This document shows, piece by piece, positions 17,751-26,219 of a stretch of 64,000 bases of DNA (position 1 is its first letter; every line of letters starts with the position of its first letter). The notes below the pieces were generated by a model. That model worked only from the letters and a program-made list of their open reading frames with translations. It was not told the DNA's origin and searched no databases. The stretch is taken from assembly GCF_001655615.1 (NCBI RefSeq), contig NZ_CP011567.1, positions 4,039,001-4,103,000 of the forward strand. The letters are read 5' to 3'. The translations under genes and the position numbers were made by a program. This stretch comes from Pseudomonas sp. GR 6-02 (GTDB lineage Bacteria; Pseudomonadota; Gammaproteobacteria; Pseudomonadales; Pseudomonadaceae).

Positions 17751-19666
17751 AACCCCTGGTGCTGCTGTTGAGCCTGGGCCTTGGTTTGAGTGCTCAGGCG
17801 GCGCCCATGCGCTGGACCGACATTCGCGACGGCAGCCTGTACCTGCAAGCGGATCGCCCCGACACGTTGACCATCCAGTGGGTCCCGGCGTGGCAGGCCG
17901 ATGCCAACGAAGAACACCTGTACCTGCTCGACGGCAACGGCAACCTGAAGGGTGATCGCCGGATCGCCGCCAGTGAAACACGCGGCAAGCAGAGCTGGCC
18001 GCTGGCGCCGGGTGCCGCCAGTTATCGACTGGAAATTCCGGGCTACAGCTTCCGCCGCTACACCGTCGAACATGACGAACACACCGTGGCGTTATTCGCC
18101 CCGGCCAAGGTGCATTTCAGCGCCGAAGCCCGTGGCGGCGATGAGCTGTATTTCAAAATCGCACCGGGGGAACACGCGGTACTGGCCGGCAAGTTTCATG
18201 GTGGAGTCGGCGCCCTGCAGGCGCAGCGTGTGGGTGATAACAAACAAGTGTCGCTGATGCTCAAGCCCTATCGCGCCTATTGGCAATTCGATCAGCTCGA
18301 ACTGCCCGTCACCCAGGACGAACAAGTCTGGCGCCTGCGCCTGCAAGGCAGCGGCAAGGTCGCGTTCTGGCTCGATGGCACGGCAAACCTGTTCGCCCAG
18401 AACCCGCAGCAACTCAAGCCGCTGCGCGAGGACGCTGGCCAGACCCGGCTGACCCTGCATAAAGAGACGCTCGGCCCGACCCCGAACCTGGGCATTTATT
18501 TGCCCTACGTGCTGCCGCCGCAATCCAGTTTCGCGGCGCTCGACGCCCTCAAGCCTCAGGCGGGTTCCTACTACAGTTTCGTCGACGTCACGGCGCAAAA
18601 TCCGCACCACGAAGATGCGTTCCGCCAGCTCTATCAGAACCGCTTCGGCATTACGCAGGACATTACGCTGTTGGCCGGCAGCCAGCGTCAGGCCGATCTG
18701 CGCGCCGACACCGTGAGCAACGCCGGCCTCGACGCCTGGCTCGCCGCCACCCGTGCCCTCGGTGGTGGCGGCACTCACTACATCGCGTTCGCCGACGAGC
18801 CGAATCTCAACTACTCGAGCTACGCCAACTACCAGGCGATCTTCAACAGCATGGCCCGGCAAGTGCGCAGCGATCCGGCCAACGCCAAGGCCGGCATTCG
18901 CATTGCCATGCCCGCCAGTTCACGCTTCGTCAACGGCCCGTTCACCGACGATGCTGCCGACAAGCGCGGTATCGACTGGGCACGGCGCCTGCTGGCTGAA
19001 TCCGGCGAGCAGATCGACGCCCTCGCCTGGCACGAATGGATGGTTCGCGACCTGCTGGCGACCCGGGTCTACCGCGACAGCGTGCGCCGCGCCGCCGAGC
19101 TGGTGGGCCTCGATGCCAAGGGCCGGCCACGCAAGGCCTTGCTGCTGGACCAGACCAACCTGTCCAGCGGCTCAAGCCTGAGCCCCTACGATCAGGAAAC
19201 CCATTTCGCTTCGCTGTGGTGGGCCTCGGTGGTCATCAACTCGGCGCAGGACGGCTTGCTGGACATGCTCAACTGGTTCCAGGCCGCCGACGAACCGAAC
19301 TACCCCAAAGGCATGGTGCGGGTGCTGGGCGGCGATCGTTTCGAGCTCAAACCGGTGGGCCTGGCCCAACAATTCATCCGGCAGCACTGGCTGAAAAACG
19401 TCATGCGCCTGGACAACGACGCCTTCGAAGTCGACGTGCTGGCGATGGCCACCGAACACCAACGCAGCCTGTTGGGCGTCAATAAGGGCGCGCGCTTGCA
19501 GCGTGTCGATCTGGCCGGGGCGACCTGCCCGCTGACCAAGGGAGCGCTGGTGTATTTTGGTGCCGACAGCCGCAGTCGCGAAGGCAAATTCAACTGTCAG
19601 GACGGTCGCGTCAGCTTCGACCTGCCAGGGCAAACCCTGTTCGCCCTGAGCTGGAGCGCCTCATGA
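17747..19666 (+). CDS. Secreted glycoside-hydrolase-like protein of exopolysaccharide locus
   Basis: 639 residues beginning with a signal peptide (MKPLVLLLSLGLGLSAQAA). The first ~220 residues look like beta-sandwich; from ~240 on the pattern suggests a TIM barrel, with AFADEPNLNYSSY where clan GH-A enzymes have the acid/base NEP motif, and LAWHEWMVRD downstream. Many Wzx/Wzy loci carry a periplasmic glycosidase of this kind (for example GH39 PslG) that trims polymer or frees the machinery. The Asn-to-Asp change in the NEP motif leaves activity open. It overlaps the flippase gene by 4 nt and so belongs to the operon. The family assignment is inferred, not certain. Confidence 0.75.
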   Translation: MKPLVLLLSLGLGLSAQAAPMRWTDIRDGSLYLQADRPDTLTIQWVPAWQADANEEHLYLLDGNGNLKGDRRIAASETRGKQSWPLAPGAASYRLEIPGYSFRRYTVEHDEHTVALFAPAKVHFSAEARGGDELYFKIAPGEHAVLAGKFHGGVGALQAQRVGDNKQVSLMLKPYRAYWQFDQLELPVTQDEQVWRLRLQGSGKVAFWLDGTANLFAQNPQQLKPLREDAGQTRLTLHKETLGPTPNLGIYLPYVLPPQSSFAALDALKPQAGSYYSFVDVTAQNPHHEDAFRQLYQNRFGITQDITLLAGSQRQADLRADTVSNAGLDAWLAATRALGGGGTHYIAFADEPNLNYSSYANYQAIFNSMARQVRSDPANAKAGIRIAMPASSRFVNGPFTDDAADKRGIDWARRLLAESGEQIDALAWHEWMVRDLLATRVYRDSVRRAAELVGLDAKGRPRKALLLDQTNLSSGSSLSPYDQETHFASLWWASVVINSAQDGLLDMLNWFQAADEPNYPKGMVRVLGGDRFELKPVGLAQQFIRQHWLKNVMRLDNDAFEVDVLAMATEHQRSLLGVNKGARLQRVDLAGATCPLTKGALVYFGADSRSREGKFNCQDGRVSFDLPGQTLFALSWSAS

Positions 19667-19701
19667 ACGTCCATGAGTTATTCGGCGGTCTGAATCTATG
19701 A
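19663..19701 (+). other. 12-codon bridging mini-ORF
   Basis: ATG at 19663 overlaps the stop of the glycosidase-like gene (ATGA). The frame reads MNVHELFGGLNL and its TGA overlaps the first ATG of the acyltransferase gene (ATGATG). It fills the only gap between the two genes exactly and may relay ribosomes or be the stub of a lost gene. No independent evidence of expression. Confidence 0.25.
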
Positions 19702-20921
19702 TGGCTCGATTCGAATGGCGCACGTCGTTGTGCGCTCCGGACTTTCCAACAGCCGCCTATGAGGGGTTGCGCTGGCGCGTGACGGACCATACACCGTTCA
19801 ACACCCTCGCCTGGCTGCGCGCATCGGAACAGGCACTGGTTGCCGGGGAGCGCTTGCACGTTCTGCTCGGCTGGCACGGCGATGAATTGGCCTTGTGCCT
19901 GCCGTTGGTGGTGTCCGTGGAGCGCTTTGGCGGGCTACCGTTTCGAGTCCTGCATCACCTCGGCTACCCCCTCACCGATCGCCTGGCCCTGCTCAGTTGC
20001 CTCGATGCCGAGAGCATGCGCAAGGCGCTGGTGATCATCCGCCGTCGCGTGCCCCATGCGATGCTGCAACTCAATGAATTGTGCGAACCCATCGGCGAAG
20101 AAAGTGCGCTGACCACCTGGATGGCCCACAGCTCGACCGGCGAGCGCCGCCTCAGTTGTCGGGTGCCGGTGCACCTGATCAGCGAGGCCGACCATCAGGA
20201 AGTGTCCGGCGACCCCCGCTACAAACTTCGCCGTGCACGTAAACGCATCGCGGCTTGCGGTGCCGAGATCCGACGGATAACCCCCGACGCCGCCACCATC
20301 AGGCCACTGTTGCGGACCCTCGGCAAAGTCGAAGCGCTGAGCTGGAAAGGCCTTCAAGGTGTTGGGATTTTCACCAATGACCGCTACCGGCAATGGATCG
20401 AGCAAGCTTTCACCGCCCTCGCCGAACTGGGACTGGTGCGGGTGGTGGTGCTGGAACTGGACGGGCGCTGCATCAGCTACCGCATCGGCTTGCTGGAACG
20501 GGGTCGGCTGTACGACTACAACCTGGCGTTCCTGCCGCAATATGCAGACCTGGGCAGCGGTCGGGTGCTGCTCGAAGAGTGGATCCGCTGGGGTCTGGAT
20601 GACAACTGGCGCTGGATCGACGCCTCGCGGATCAGCCTGGAAAACTCCAGCCATCAACTCCTGGAACGCATGACCGGGCAACTGGAGCACTGGCGCTGGA
20701 GCTTCTACTCCTGGCGCCCCAGCGGCCTCGCCCTGGGACTGGCCCTGCGACTCTGGCACCGCATCAAACCCGGGTTAAAAAAGTGGCAGGCCAGGCGTGC
20801 AGCAACGCTGGTTGCTCCTACGCTTACACCTATACAGGCACCTATTGTCGCCAAAGACGCTGCACCCACCGAACAAGAAAGAGAGGGCAGCCATGCCTCG
20901 CCAAGTCATAGTCAACGCTGA
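19698..20921 (+). CDS. CelD/FemAB-like GNAT acyltransferase
   Basis: 407 residues whose centre and C-terminal half match the Acetyltransf_6 (CelD/BcsL, FemAB-like) pattern: DPRYKLRRARKRIAACG, then FTALAELGLVRVVVLELDGRCISYRIGL and YDYNLAFLPQYADLGSGRVLL. Proteins of this group occur in many extracellular polysaccharide loci and are presumed to acylate the glycan or its precursor. No signal peptide, so probably cytoplasmic. Two ATGs lie in tandem at the start (19698, 19701). The 3' end overlaps the YdjC-like gene by 29 nt. Confidence 0.82.
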   Translation: MMARFEWRTSLCAPDFPTAAYEGLRWRVTDHTPFNTLAWLRASEQALVAGERLHVLLGWHGDELALCLPLVVSVERFGGLPFRVLHHLGYPLTDRLALLSCLDAESMRKALVIIRRRVPHAMLQLNELCEPIGEESALTTWMAHSSTGERRLSCRVPVHLISEADHQEVSGDPRYKLRRARKRIAACGAEIRRITPDAATIRPLLRTLGKVEALSWKGLQGVGIFTNDRYRQWIEQAFTALAELGLVRVVVLELDGRCISYRIGLLERGRLYDYNLAFLPQYADLGSGRVLLEEWIRWGLDDNWRWIDASRISLENSSHQLLERMTGQLEHWRWSFYSWRPSGLALGLALRLWHRIKPGLKKWQARRAATLVAPTLTPIQAPIVAKDAAPTEQEREGSHASPSHSQR

Positions 20922-21705
20922 CGATTTCGGCCTCAGCCCGAGCGAAAATGCGGTGATACTGGGTGCCTTCCACGCCGGGGTCATCAGCTCCGCAACCGCC
21001 ATGGCCAACATGCCGGCCTTCGAAGCGGCCTGCGTCCTGGCCCGGCAACCAATGCTCAAGGGGCGGATCGGGCTGCACTTCAACCTCACGTATGGCCGGC
21101 CGTTGAGCCTGTCGATTCGCTCGCGCTCGACATTTTGCGACAGCCAGGGTGAGTTCGACCTCAGCCTGCCTCGCCACAGCCTCTGGCTCAACCGCCTGGA
21201 TCGCGACGCGGTGCTGGAGGAACTCGAAGCCCAATGGCAACGCTGCCTGGACAACGGCCTGCACCCCAGCCACCTCGATTCCCATCAGCACGTGCACAAC
21301 ATCTGGCCCATTGGTGAAATCGTCGCGCGGTTTGCCGCCCGCCAAGGGGTGCCCGTGCGACTGGCGCGCGATCTGGGAAGTAACCTGAGCGTGCCCAAGC
21401 GGGTGTTCAAGACGTTGCTCAACCATCGCCTGAACAGCCTGTCCGGAGCGACCGCCCAGAACGTATGCACCCCGGTAGACCTGCGCACCGTAGCAATGCC
21501 AATCGACGGCCTGCTGGAAATCGTCGTCCATCCGATCCATATCGGCGCCGATTTTGGCGATGCCTACCTAGACCCGGGCGAGTCGCTGAGCCTTGTGCTG
21601 GATCAGCGTCTCGGGGGTGTTCCGAGAGTGTCCTATGCCGTGGTGCCGAGGGCATCCAAAGAGGAGCCGCACTACCCGACCGAACTGCACCCGTTGAAAT
21701 CCTGA
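20893..21705 (+). CDS. YdjC/ChbG-family carbohydrate deacetylase
   Basis: 270 residues starting MPRQVIVNADDFGLSPSENA. The NADDFG aspartates, GLHFNLTYG and HLDSHQHVHNIWP are the metal and catalytic motifs of the ChbG/HpnK/YdjC deacetylase family, which act on N-acetylated saccharides. GAGAGGG precedes the ATG at 20893; a longer frame from 20797 lies in the acyltransferase gene and adds no motif. It is the second deacetylase in the operon, distinct in fold from the NodB-type one, so it probably works on a different sugar or stage. Confidence 0.9.
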   Translation: MPRQVIVNADDFGLSPSENAVILGAFHAGVISSATAMANMPAFEAACVLARQPMLKGRIGLHFNLTYGRPLSLSIRSRSTFCDSQGEFDLSLPRHSLWLNRLDRDAVLEELEAQWQRCLDNGLHPSHLDSHQHVHNIWPIGEIVARFAARQGVPVRLARDLGSNLSVPKRVFKTLLNHRLNSLSGATAQNVCTPVDLRTVAMPIDGLLEIVVHPIHIGADFGDAYLDPGESLSLVLDQRLGGVPRVSYAVVPRASKEEPHYPTELHPLKS

Positions 21706-21761
21706 TTTTCGCCATCGAAAACGTTACCCACCACACCCAGGCTTCAGCCTCGGAGGACTTC

Positions 21762-22451
21762 ATGAGCGCCATCGACAAGATTCGCGAACGCATCAAACAA
21801 AAAGGCCTGCTCCACACGCTCCAGTCGCTCTGGAAGCGCTACGTGTATTTCCATAGGGAGCTGCTGTGGCTGGGGCGCGACCTGGTGACCCCGGTGGCGC
21901 CGCAAAATCTACGGCCCTATTCGGGCCTGCGCCTGGTGATCATCACCCCGGAAAACGCCACCGCGTTCACCAAGTACTACGGCAATCGCGTCAAGGCCAT
22001 GGCCGAAATCGCCGCCGAGGGTCACACCGGACACATGTACGTGAACGAGGAAGGTGATGCCATCGGATTCATCTGGGGCAGCGCCAGGGACTACTTCGAC
22101 CGGCACTATTACGGCTGCTGGTTCCGGATCAACCCTGGTGAGTTTTTCGAGTTCGGCGGTGAAATGATCCCTCAATACTTCGGCACCAGCCTGTCGATGG
22201 ACGCCCAGTTCAAACTCTGGGATGCGATGCGGGCCAAAGGGTGCAACAAGATCGTCGACGTCTGCGATACCCGCAACATCCAGGCGATGAAAATGCACAT
22301 CCGCATGGACTACCAGGAGCAAGGGCGCATCACCCACGTCTACGACCTGTTCGGCCGCTGGCGCTTCTTCCGCGAAACCTACTACACCGGCTCACGGCTG
22401 ACGGCACTGCGCAAACCGGAACAGCAGCCGGTGACGGCGGCGCAGGCGTGA
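21762..22451 (+). CDS. GNAT-like acyltransferase, distal gene of polysaccharide operon
   Basis: 229 residues with an N-terminal helix MSAIDKIRERIKQKGL and a core (ITPENATAFTKYYGNRVKAMAEIAAEGHTGHMYVNEEGDAIGFIWGS, in parts) typical of GNAT proteins that sense or modify small ligands. The strand-helix end DTRNIQAMKMHIRMDYQEQGR resembles the GNAT acetyl-CoA binding edge. GGAGG lies 6 nt before the ATG. A 56-nt gap separates it from the YdjC-like gene, the widest in the operon, so it may be partly independent. The substrate is unknown; a sugar-nucleotide acetyl step is a guess from context. Confidence 0.7.
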   Translation: MSAIDKIRERIKQKGLLHTLQSLWKRYVYFHRELLWLGRDLVTPVAPQNLRPYSGLRLVIITPENATAFTKYYGNRVKAMAEIAAEGHTGHMYVNEEGDAIGFIWGSARDYFDRHYYGCWFRINPGEFFEFGGEMIPQYFGTSLSMDAQFKLWDAMRAKGCNKIVDVCDTRNIQAMKMHIRMDYQEQGRITHVYDLFGRWRFFRETYYTGSRLTALRKPEQQPVTAAQA

Positions 22452-22560
22452 TTGGCTTCCACATTTGATCATATTTCCGTGTGCGAGCTTGCCCGCGAAG
22501 GCGTCATGTTGCCTACGCAGTTTAGGGAAAAGTACACGCTGGAGCAGAGAATGACCTGAC

Positions 22561-22594
22561 TGCTCGTCTGTATTCATATGGATACAGTCGAGCA
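22561..22594. promoter_or_regulatory. Palindromic operator of the toxin-antitoxin locus
   Basis: A 15-bp inverted repeat with two mismatches around an ATAT centre: TGCTCGTCTGTATTC on the left and GGATACAGTCGAGCA on the right. It ends directly before the ATG of the toxin remnant. Position and symmetry fit an autoregulatory operator bound by the HTH antitoxin encoded 250 nt downstream. Confidence 0.7.
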
Positions 22595-22845
22595 ATGAAT
22601 TATCTTATTCAACAAACCACAATCTTCGTGGCATGGCATGCCTCAATTCGCGACTTGCGGGTAATCTTGGCGATATCAAATCGGTGGGTGATGGTGTCTC
22701 CGAAATGCGCGTGGACGTTGGCGCTGGCTATCGGGTCTACTTCACTTTGCGAAATGGCGTAGTCATCGTATTGCTGGCCGGTGGTGACAAGTCCTCGCAA
22801 AACACTGATATCCGACGGGCGAAAAAATTGGCAAGGGAGGTTTGA
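22595..22845 (+). pseudogene. Broken HigB/RelE-type toxin gene
   Basis: ATG at 22595 reads MNYLIQQTTIFVAWHASIRDLR, a normal beginning of the short RelE/HigB-like addiction toxins. After CTTGCGGG the family continues only in another frame: LAGNLGDIKSVGDGVSEMRV, then GAGYRVYFTLRNGVVIVLLAGG and IRRAKKLAREV to the TGA at 22845. Roughly a dozen residues expected between the halves (normally ARIxxARxxERAxxG) are missing, so a small out-of-frame deletion at the GCGGG sequence split the gene. Translated from the first ATG it would end at the TAG near 22760. The product is most likely inactive. Confidence 0.75.
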
Positions 22846-22847
22846 AC

Positions 22848-23156
22848 ATGGGCCAGACTTTGACTGCTTTCGACATGGCGGCACTGCTCGACAGTGACGA
22901 AGCCATCAGCGAATACCTCTCTCAGGTATTGGCAGACGGCGACAACGAAGAGTTTCTTCGTGCTATCGGCTACGTGGTAAAGGCTCGCGGCATGACACAA
23001 ATTGCCAAAGATTCCGGAATGGGGCGCGAAAGCCTGTACAAGGCCTTCGCACCCGGGGCGAAACCACGTTTTGATACGGTTCTAAAGGTCATTCATGCCT
23101 TGGGCATTGATCTCTGCGCGCAACCAGGGCACGCGGCAAATCACTCAACGCTCTGA
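22848..23156 (+). CDS. HigA-type HTH antitoxin
   Basis: 102 residues with an acidic N-terminus (AFDMAALLDSDEAISEYLSQVL) and an HTH region GMTQIAKDSGMGRESLYKAFAPGAKPRFDTVLKVIHALG, the pattern of the putative addiction-module antidote family paired with HigB/RelE-like toxins. The ATG at 22848 is two nt after the toxin stop with GGGAGG 8 nt upstream. It should bind the toxin and the palindrome at 22561-22594. With its toxin broken, it now stands as an orphan antitoxin-repressor. The last ~10 residues lack family features. Confidence 0.85.
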   Translation: MGQTLTAFDMAALLDSDEAISEYLSQVLADGDNEEFLRAIGYVVKARGMTQIAKDSGMGRESLYKAFAPGAKPRFDTVLKVIHALGIDLCAQPGHAANHSTL

Positions 23157-23170
23157 AAATACCCCAGGCA

Positions 23171-23983
23171 CTACGTCGCTCGCTTCACCGCCACCAACGT
23201 GTAACACAACGGCAACTGCGCCTTTTGCTGCTGATACTTGTCGTAGAGTTCTTCGCGATTGGAATGCGGGTACTCCTTGAAATGGCATATCTGCAACCCC
23301 GCTTCGACGGCACCGGTGAAGATCGCGCCCAGGGTGTGGACGAACCAGTAGGACGCCGAGGCCTGCTGTTCGACTTTGCCTTCGTAGACGATCGGTTGGT
23401 CCTGGACGAAAGGCTCGCTGCGGAAATACGAGCTGTCCGGGCGATAGGGATCGGCTGACTCGGGGTCGAACATTTCCAGGAACGGGTGGGTTTCGTAAAT
23501 CACCAGGCTGCCGCCGGGCTTGAGGGTTTGCGCGGCATGGCGCATGAACTCGCCGATGTCCGGCATCCAGTTCAATACGCCGATGGTGATCAGCGCCACG
23601 TCGAAGCGTTGGTGCAGCTCTGTCGGCAGGTGATGGATATCAGCCTCGATGAATTCGGGCTGATGAGGCGAACGGGATGCCAGCTCCCGGGCCTGATCGA
23701 GAAAGGCCCCGGACTGGTCGACGCCCACTACGCTGCGGGCCCCCAGCGCAAACAGTGAAAGGCTTTCCCGGCCATTGTTACAGCCCAGTTGCACCACATC
23801 CTTGCCGTCGACACCGACCTGTTGGAGCAACCCGGTGAGGGTGTCATCCAGGCAGGAAAAATCGCCATGGCTCACCGCACTCAAACGGGCCCGCCATTCG
23901 GGGGTGTCTTTGTGGTGTTGGGCGGAGTCATTCCATGCATCGCGATTGCTGGCGATGGCTTTTTCTTTTGTCGGCATTTCCAT
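23171..23983 (-). CDS. SAM-dependent methyltransferase (class I)
   Basis: 270 residues with a Rossmann-type SAM-binding start VVQLGCNNGRESLSLFALGARSVVGVDQS (in parts; motif I about residues 57-66), the acidic VGVDQS strand end, IEADIHHLP and the post-motif ITIGVLNWMPDIGEFMRHAAQTLKPGG. This is the Methyltransf_11/25 type acting on small molecules; the substrate is unknown. I chose the ATG at 23983 (GGAGC 6 nt upstream) over an ATG at 24007. It converges on the antitoxin gene with only 14 nt between stops and seems unrelated to it. Confidence 0.85.
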   Translation of the reverse strand: MEMPTKEKAIASNRDAWNDSAQHHKDTPEWRARLSAVSHGDFSCLDDTLTGLLQQVGVDGKDVVQLGCNNGRESLSLFALGARSVVGVDQSGAFLDQARELASRSPHQPEFIEADIHHLPTELHQRFDVALITIGVLNWMPDIGEFMRHAAQTLKPGGSLVIYETHPFLEMFDPESADPYRPDSSYFRSEPFVQDQPIVYEGKVEQQASASYWFVHTLGAIFTGAVEAGLQICHFKEYPHSNREELYDKYQQQKAQLPLCYTLVAVKRAT

Positions 23984-24097
23984 TGCACGCTCCAGATTCC
24001 GGGCCATTGATTGACCGGCACGAGTCTAGATCAGCGTCAGGAAAAACCACATCAGGGGTTTGTTGCGATCTTGTAATCAACGATGGCGTGCACCCTC

Positions 24098-24979
24098 CTA
24101 TTGGTTCAACCGCTCACGCAAGAACTCGATCAACGCCTGCACCGGTCGCGAGGCCTGACGGTGCTGCGGGTAGACCGCCGATAAGGTCAGCGGCTCGGGG
24201 CGGAAATCATCCAGTACTGGCACCAGCCGGCCGTCCTCCAGGGCCGAATCGACGATGAAGGTCGGCAAGTACGTGATGCCCATGCCGGCGATGGCCGCGT
24301 CCTTGAGCAGTTCACCGTTGTTGACCCGCATCCGCCCGGTGACATTGACGGTCAGCGGTTTGCCCCGCCCTTCGAACCGCCATTGCACCTGGCGGCCATG
24401 GCCGTACGGCAGGCAATCGTGGCTGTGCAACTCCTCGGGTTCAAGCGGCGTGCCACGTTCGGCCAGATACGCCGGGCTGGCGCAGTACACCCGCTCGATG
24501 ACGGCGATGCGCCGGGCGATCAGTGTCGAGTCTTCCAGCACGCCGATGCGCAAGGCCAAATCGTATCCCTCACCGAGCAAGTCCACCGGCCGATCACTCA
24601 GGTCGACCTCGACGGTGACGTCGCGATAACGCTGCAAAAATACTGGCAGCAAACAGCCCAAATGCGCCACGGCAAACGACAACGGTGCACTCAGGCGAAT
24701 GGTCCCGCGAGGCTCGATGGTCTGGCCGGCGATGCCCTGCTCCACTTGCTCGACTTCACTGAGCAGGCGCAGGGCCGATTCGTAATAACTCTGCCCCAGC
24801 GGGGTGACGTCCAGCCGTCGGGTGGAGCGATTGAGCAGGCGCACACCGAGGCGCTCTTCGAGTTGCATCAGCCGACGGCTGACGAACTGCTTGGACAGGC
24901 CCAACTGATCGGCCGCCGCCGTGAAGCTGCCGGAGTCCATGACCTGGCAAAAAATACGCATGTCTTCGAACGGGTTCAT
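24098..24979 (-). CDS. LysR-type transcriptional regulator
   Basis: 293 residues: an N-terminal winged HTH (FCQVMDSGSFTAAADQLGLSKQFVSRRLMQLEERLGVRLLNRSTRR) and a substrate-binding half starting near 90 (IRLSAPLSFAVAHLGCLLPVF). This belongs to the DmlR/AaeR-like LTTR group. The ATG at 24979 fits the family start MNPFEDMRIF; a frame from 25036 adds 19 unrelated residues. It is divergent from the secreted esterase gene (160 nt between starts), which is its likely target in the usual LysR manner. Inducer unknown. Confidence 0.92.
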   Translation of the reverse strand: MNPFEDMRIFCQVMDSGSFTAAADQLGLSKQFVSRRLMQLEERLGVRLLNRSTRRLDVTPLGQSYYESALRLLSEVEQVEQGIAGQTIEPRGTIRLSAPLSFAVAHLGCLLPVFLQRYRDVTVEVDLSDRPVDLLGEGYDLALRIGVLEDSTLIARRIAVIERVYCASPAYLAERGTPLEPEELHSHDCLPYGHGRQVQWRFEGRGKPLTVNVTGRMRVNNGELLKDAAIAGMGITYLPTFIVDSALEDGRLVPVLDDFRPEPLTLSAVYPQHRQASRPVQALIEFLRERLNQ

Positions 24980-25139
24980 TGTCACTCTCTGGTTGACAGT
25001 TAATCGCTTTATAGCCGCTTTTTCGCTTTCAGACATCTTATTAATCTGTGCTCACGGTGTTGCTGAGGCCTGAACCCCAGCGCCACAGCAGCCCGATCCC
25101 AAGGCATAAAAACTCAAACGATTTAAAAAGGATTTGCAC

Positions 25140-26156
25140 ATGAACATCAAGAAAACCCTCGCCACTTCCGTCCTCGCCCTGTCCATCGGCAACGCATTCG
25201 CCGCCGGCAGCCCCGGTGTCGAACACAACACCCAGGCCTTCCTCGATGCCCTCGCCGCCGGCGGTGGCAAACCGCTGGAACAACTGAGCCCGAAAGACGC
25301 CCGCGCGGTGCTGACCGGTGCCCAGGCTTCGGTGAAGGTAGATCTGTCGGGTGTTGAAGTCAGCGACAAGGCGATCAAGGTCAACGGCCAGACCATCAAC
25401 CTGAAAGTGGTGCGTCCGGCCAAGGTCAAGGGCGAGTTGCCGGTGTTCATGTTCTTCCACGGTGGCGGCTGGGTATTGGGCGACTTCCCGACTCACCAAC
25501 GCCTGATCCGTGACCTGGTGGTGGGCTCCGGCGCAGTCGCGGTATACGTCGACTACACGCCGTCGCCCGAAGCGCACTACCCGACCGCCATCAACCAGGC
25601 CTACACCGCGACCAAATGGGTGGCCGAGCATGGCAAAGAGATCGGTGTCGATGGCAAGCGACTGGCGGTGGCCGGCAACAGCGTCGGCGGCAACATGGCG
25701 GCGGTCGTGGCGCTGATGGCCAAGGAACAGAAAACCCCTGCCCTGCGCTTCCAGCTGTTGATGTGGCCGGTGACCAACGCGCAGTTCGACGACGGCTCGT
25801 ACCAGCAATTCGCCGAGGGGCACTTCCTCACCAAAGGCATGATGCAGTGGTTCTGGGACAACTACACCACCAACCCGGCCGAGCGTGCGCAGATCCATGC
25901 CTCGCCGCTGAATGCCAGCGCCGAACAACTCAAGGGCCTGCCTGCGGCACTGGTGCAGACCGCCGAATTCGACGTGCTGCGTGACGAAGGCGAAGGTTAC
26001 GCCCGCCACCTCGATGCGGCCGGTGTGCCGGTGACCTCGGTGCGCTACAACGGGATGATTCATGACTTTGGCCTGCTCAATCCGCTGAATCAGATTCCGG
26101 AAGTCAAAGCGGCGGTACGTCAGGCCGCGGCTGAGCTCAAGACGCATCTGAACTAA
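25140..26156 (+). CDS. Exported alpha/beta-hydrolase (HSL-family esterase)
   Basis: 338 residues with a signal peptide (KKTLATSVLALSIGNAFA). The hormone-sensitive-lipase group signature is clear: oxyanion-hole FFHGGGWVLG, nucleophile GNSVGGNMA, an Asp in EFDVLRDEGE and the terminal His in GMIHDFGLL. It probably hydrolyses short acyl esters in the periplasm or outside the cell. AAGGA precedes the ATG at 25140. The gene ends at a strong terminator and is transcribed away from a LysR gene. Confidence 0.92.
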   Translation: MNIKKTLATSVLALSIGNAFAAGSPGVEHNTQAFLDALAAGGGKPLEQLSPKDARAVLTGAQASVKVDLSGVEVSDKAIKVNGQTINLKVVRPAKVKGELPVFMFFHGGGWVLGDFPTHQRLIRDLVVGSGAVAVYVDYTPSPEAHYPTAINQAYTATKWVAEHGKEIGVDGKRLAVAGNSVGGNMAAVVALMAKEQKTPALRFQLLMWPVTNAQFDDGSYQQFAEGHFLTKGMMQWFWDNYTTNPAERAQIHASPLNASAEQLKGLPAALVQTAEFDVLRDEGEGYARHLDAAGVPVTSVRYNGMIHDFGLLNPLNQIPEVKAAVRQAAAELKTHLN

Positions 26157-26165
26157 GCCCAACCT

Positions 26166-26198
26166 CTCGCCACACCTCAGGGTGTGGCGAGTTTTTTT
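26166..26198 (+). terminator. Rho-independent terminator after esterase gene
   Basis: Perfect 11-bp stem CTCGCCACACC / GGTGTGGCGAG with a TCAG loop, followed by seven T. It lies just upstream of the MscS gene's ribosome site, so that gene needs its own promoter or readthrough. Confidence 0.92.
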
Positions 26199-26219
26199 GT
26201 GCCCGCTGGAGTGCAATCC

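Noticed and set aside
22452..22560. Possible short peptide (17 codons) just upstream of the toxin-antitoxin operator
   Set aside because: No ribosome site or family resemblance; overlaps a REP-like fragment.
22561..22594. Palindrome as a terminator of the polysaccharide operon
   Set aside because: No T-tract follows and it abuts the toxin start codon; an operator fits better.
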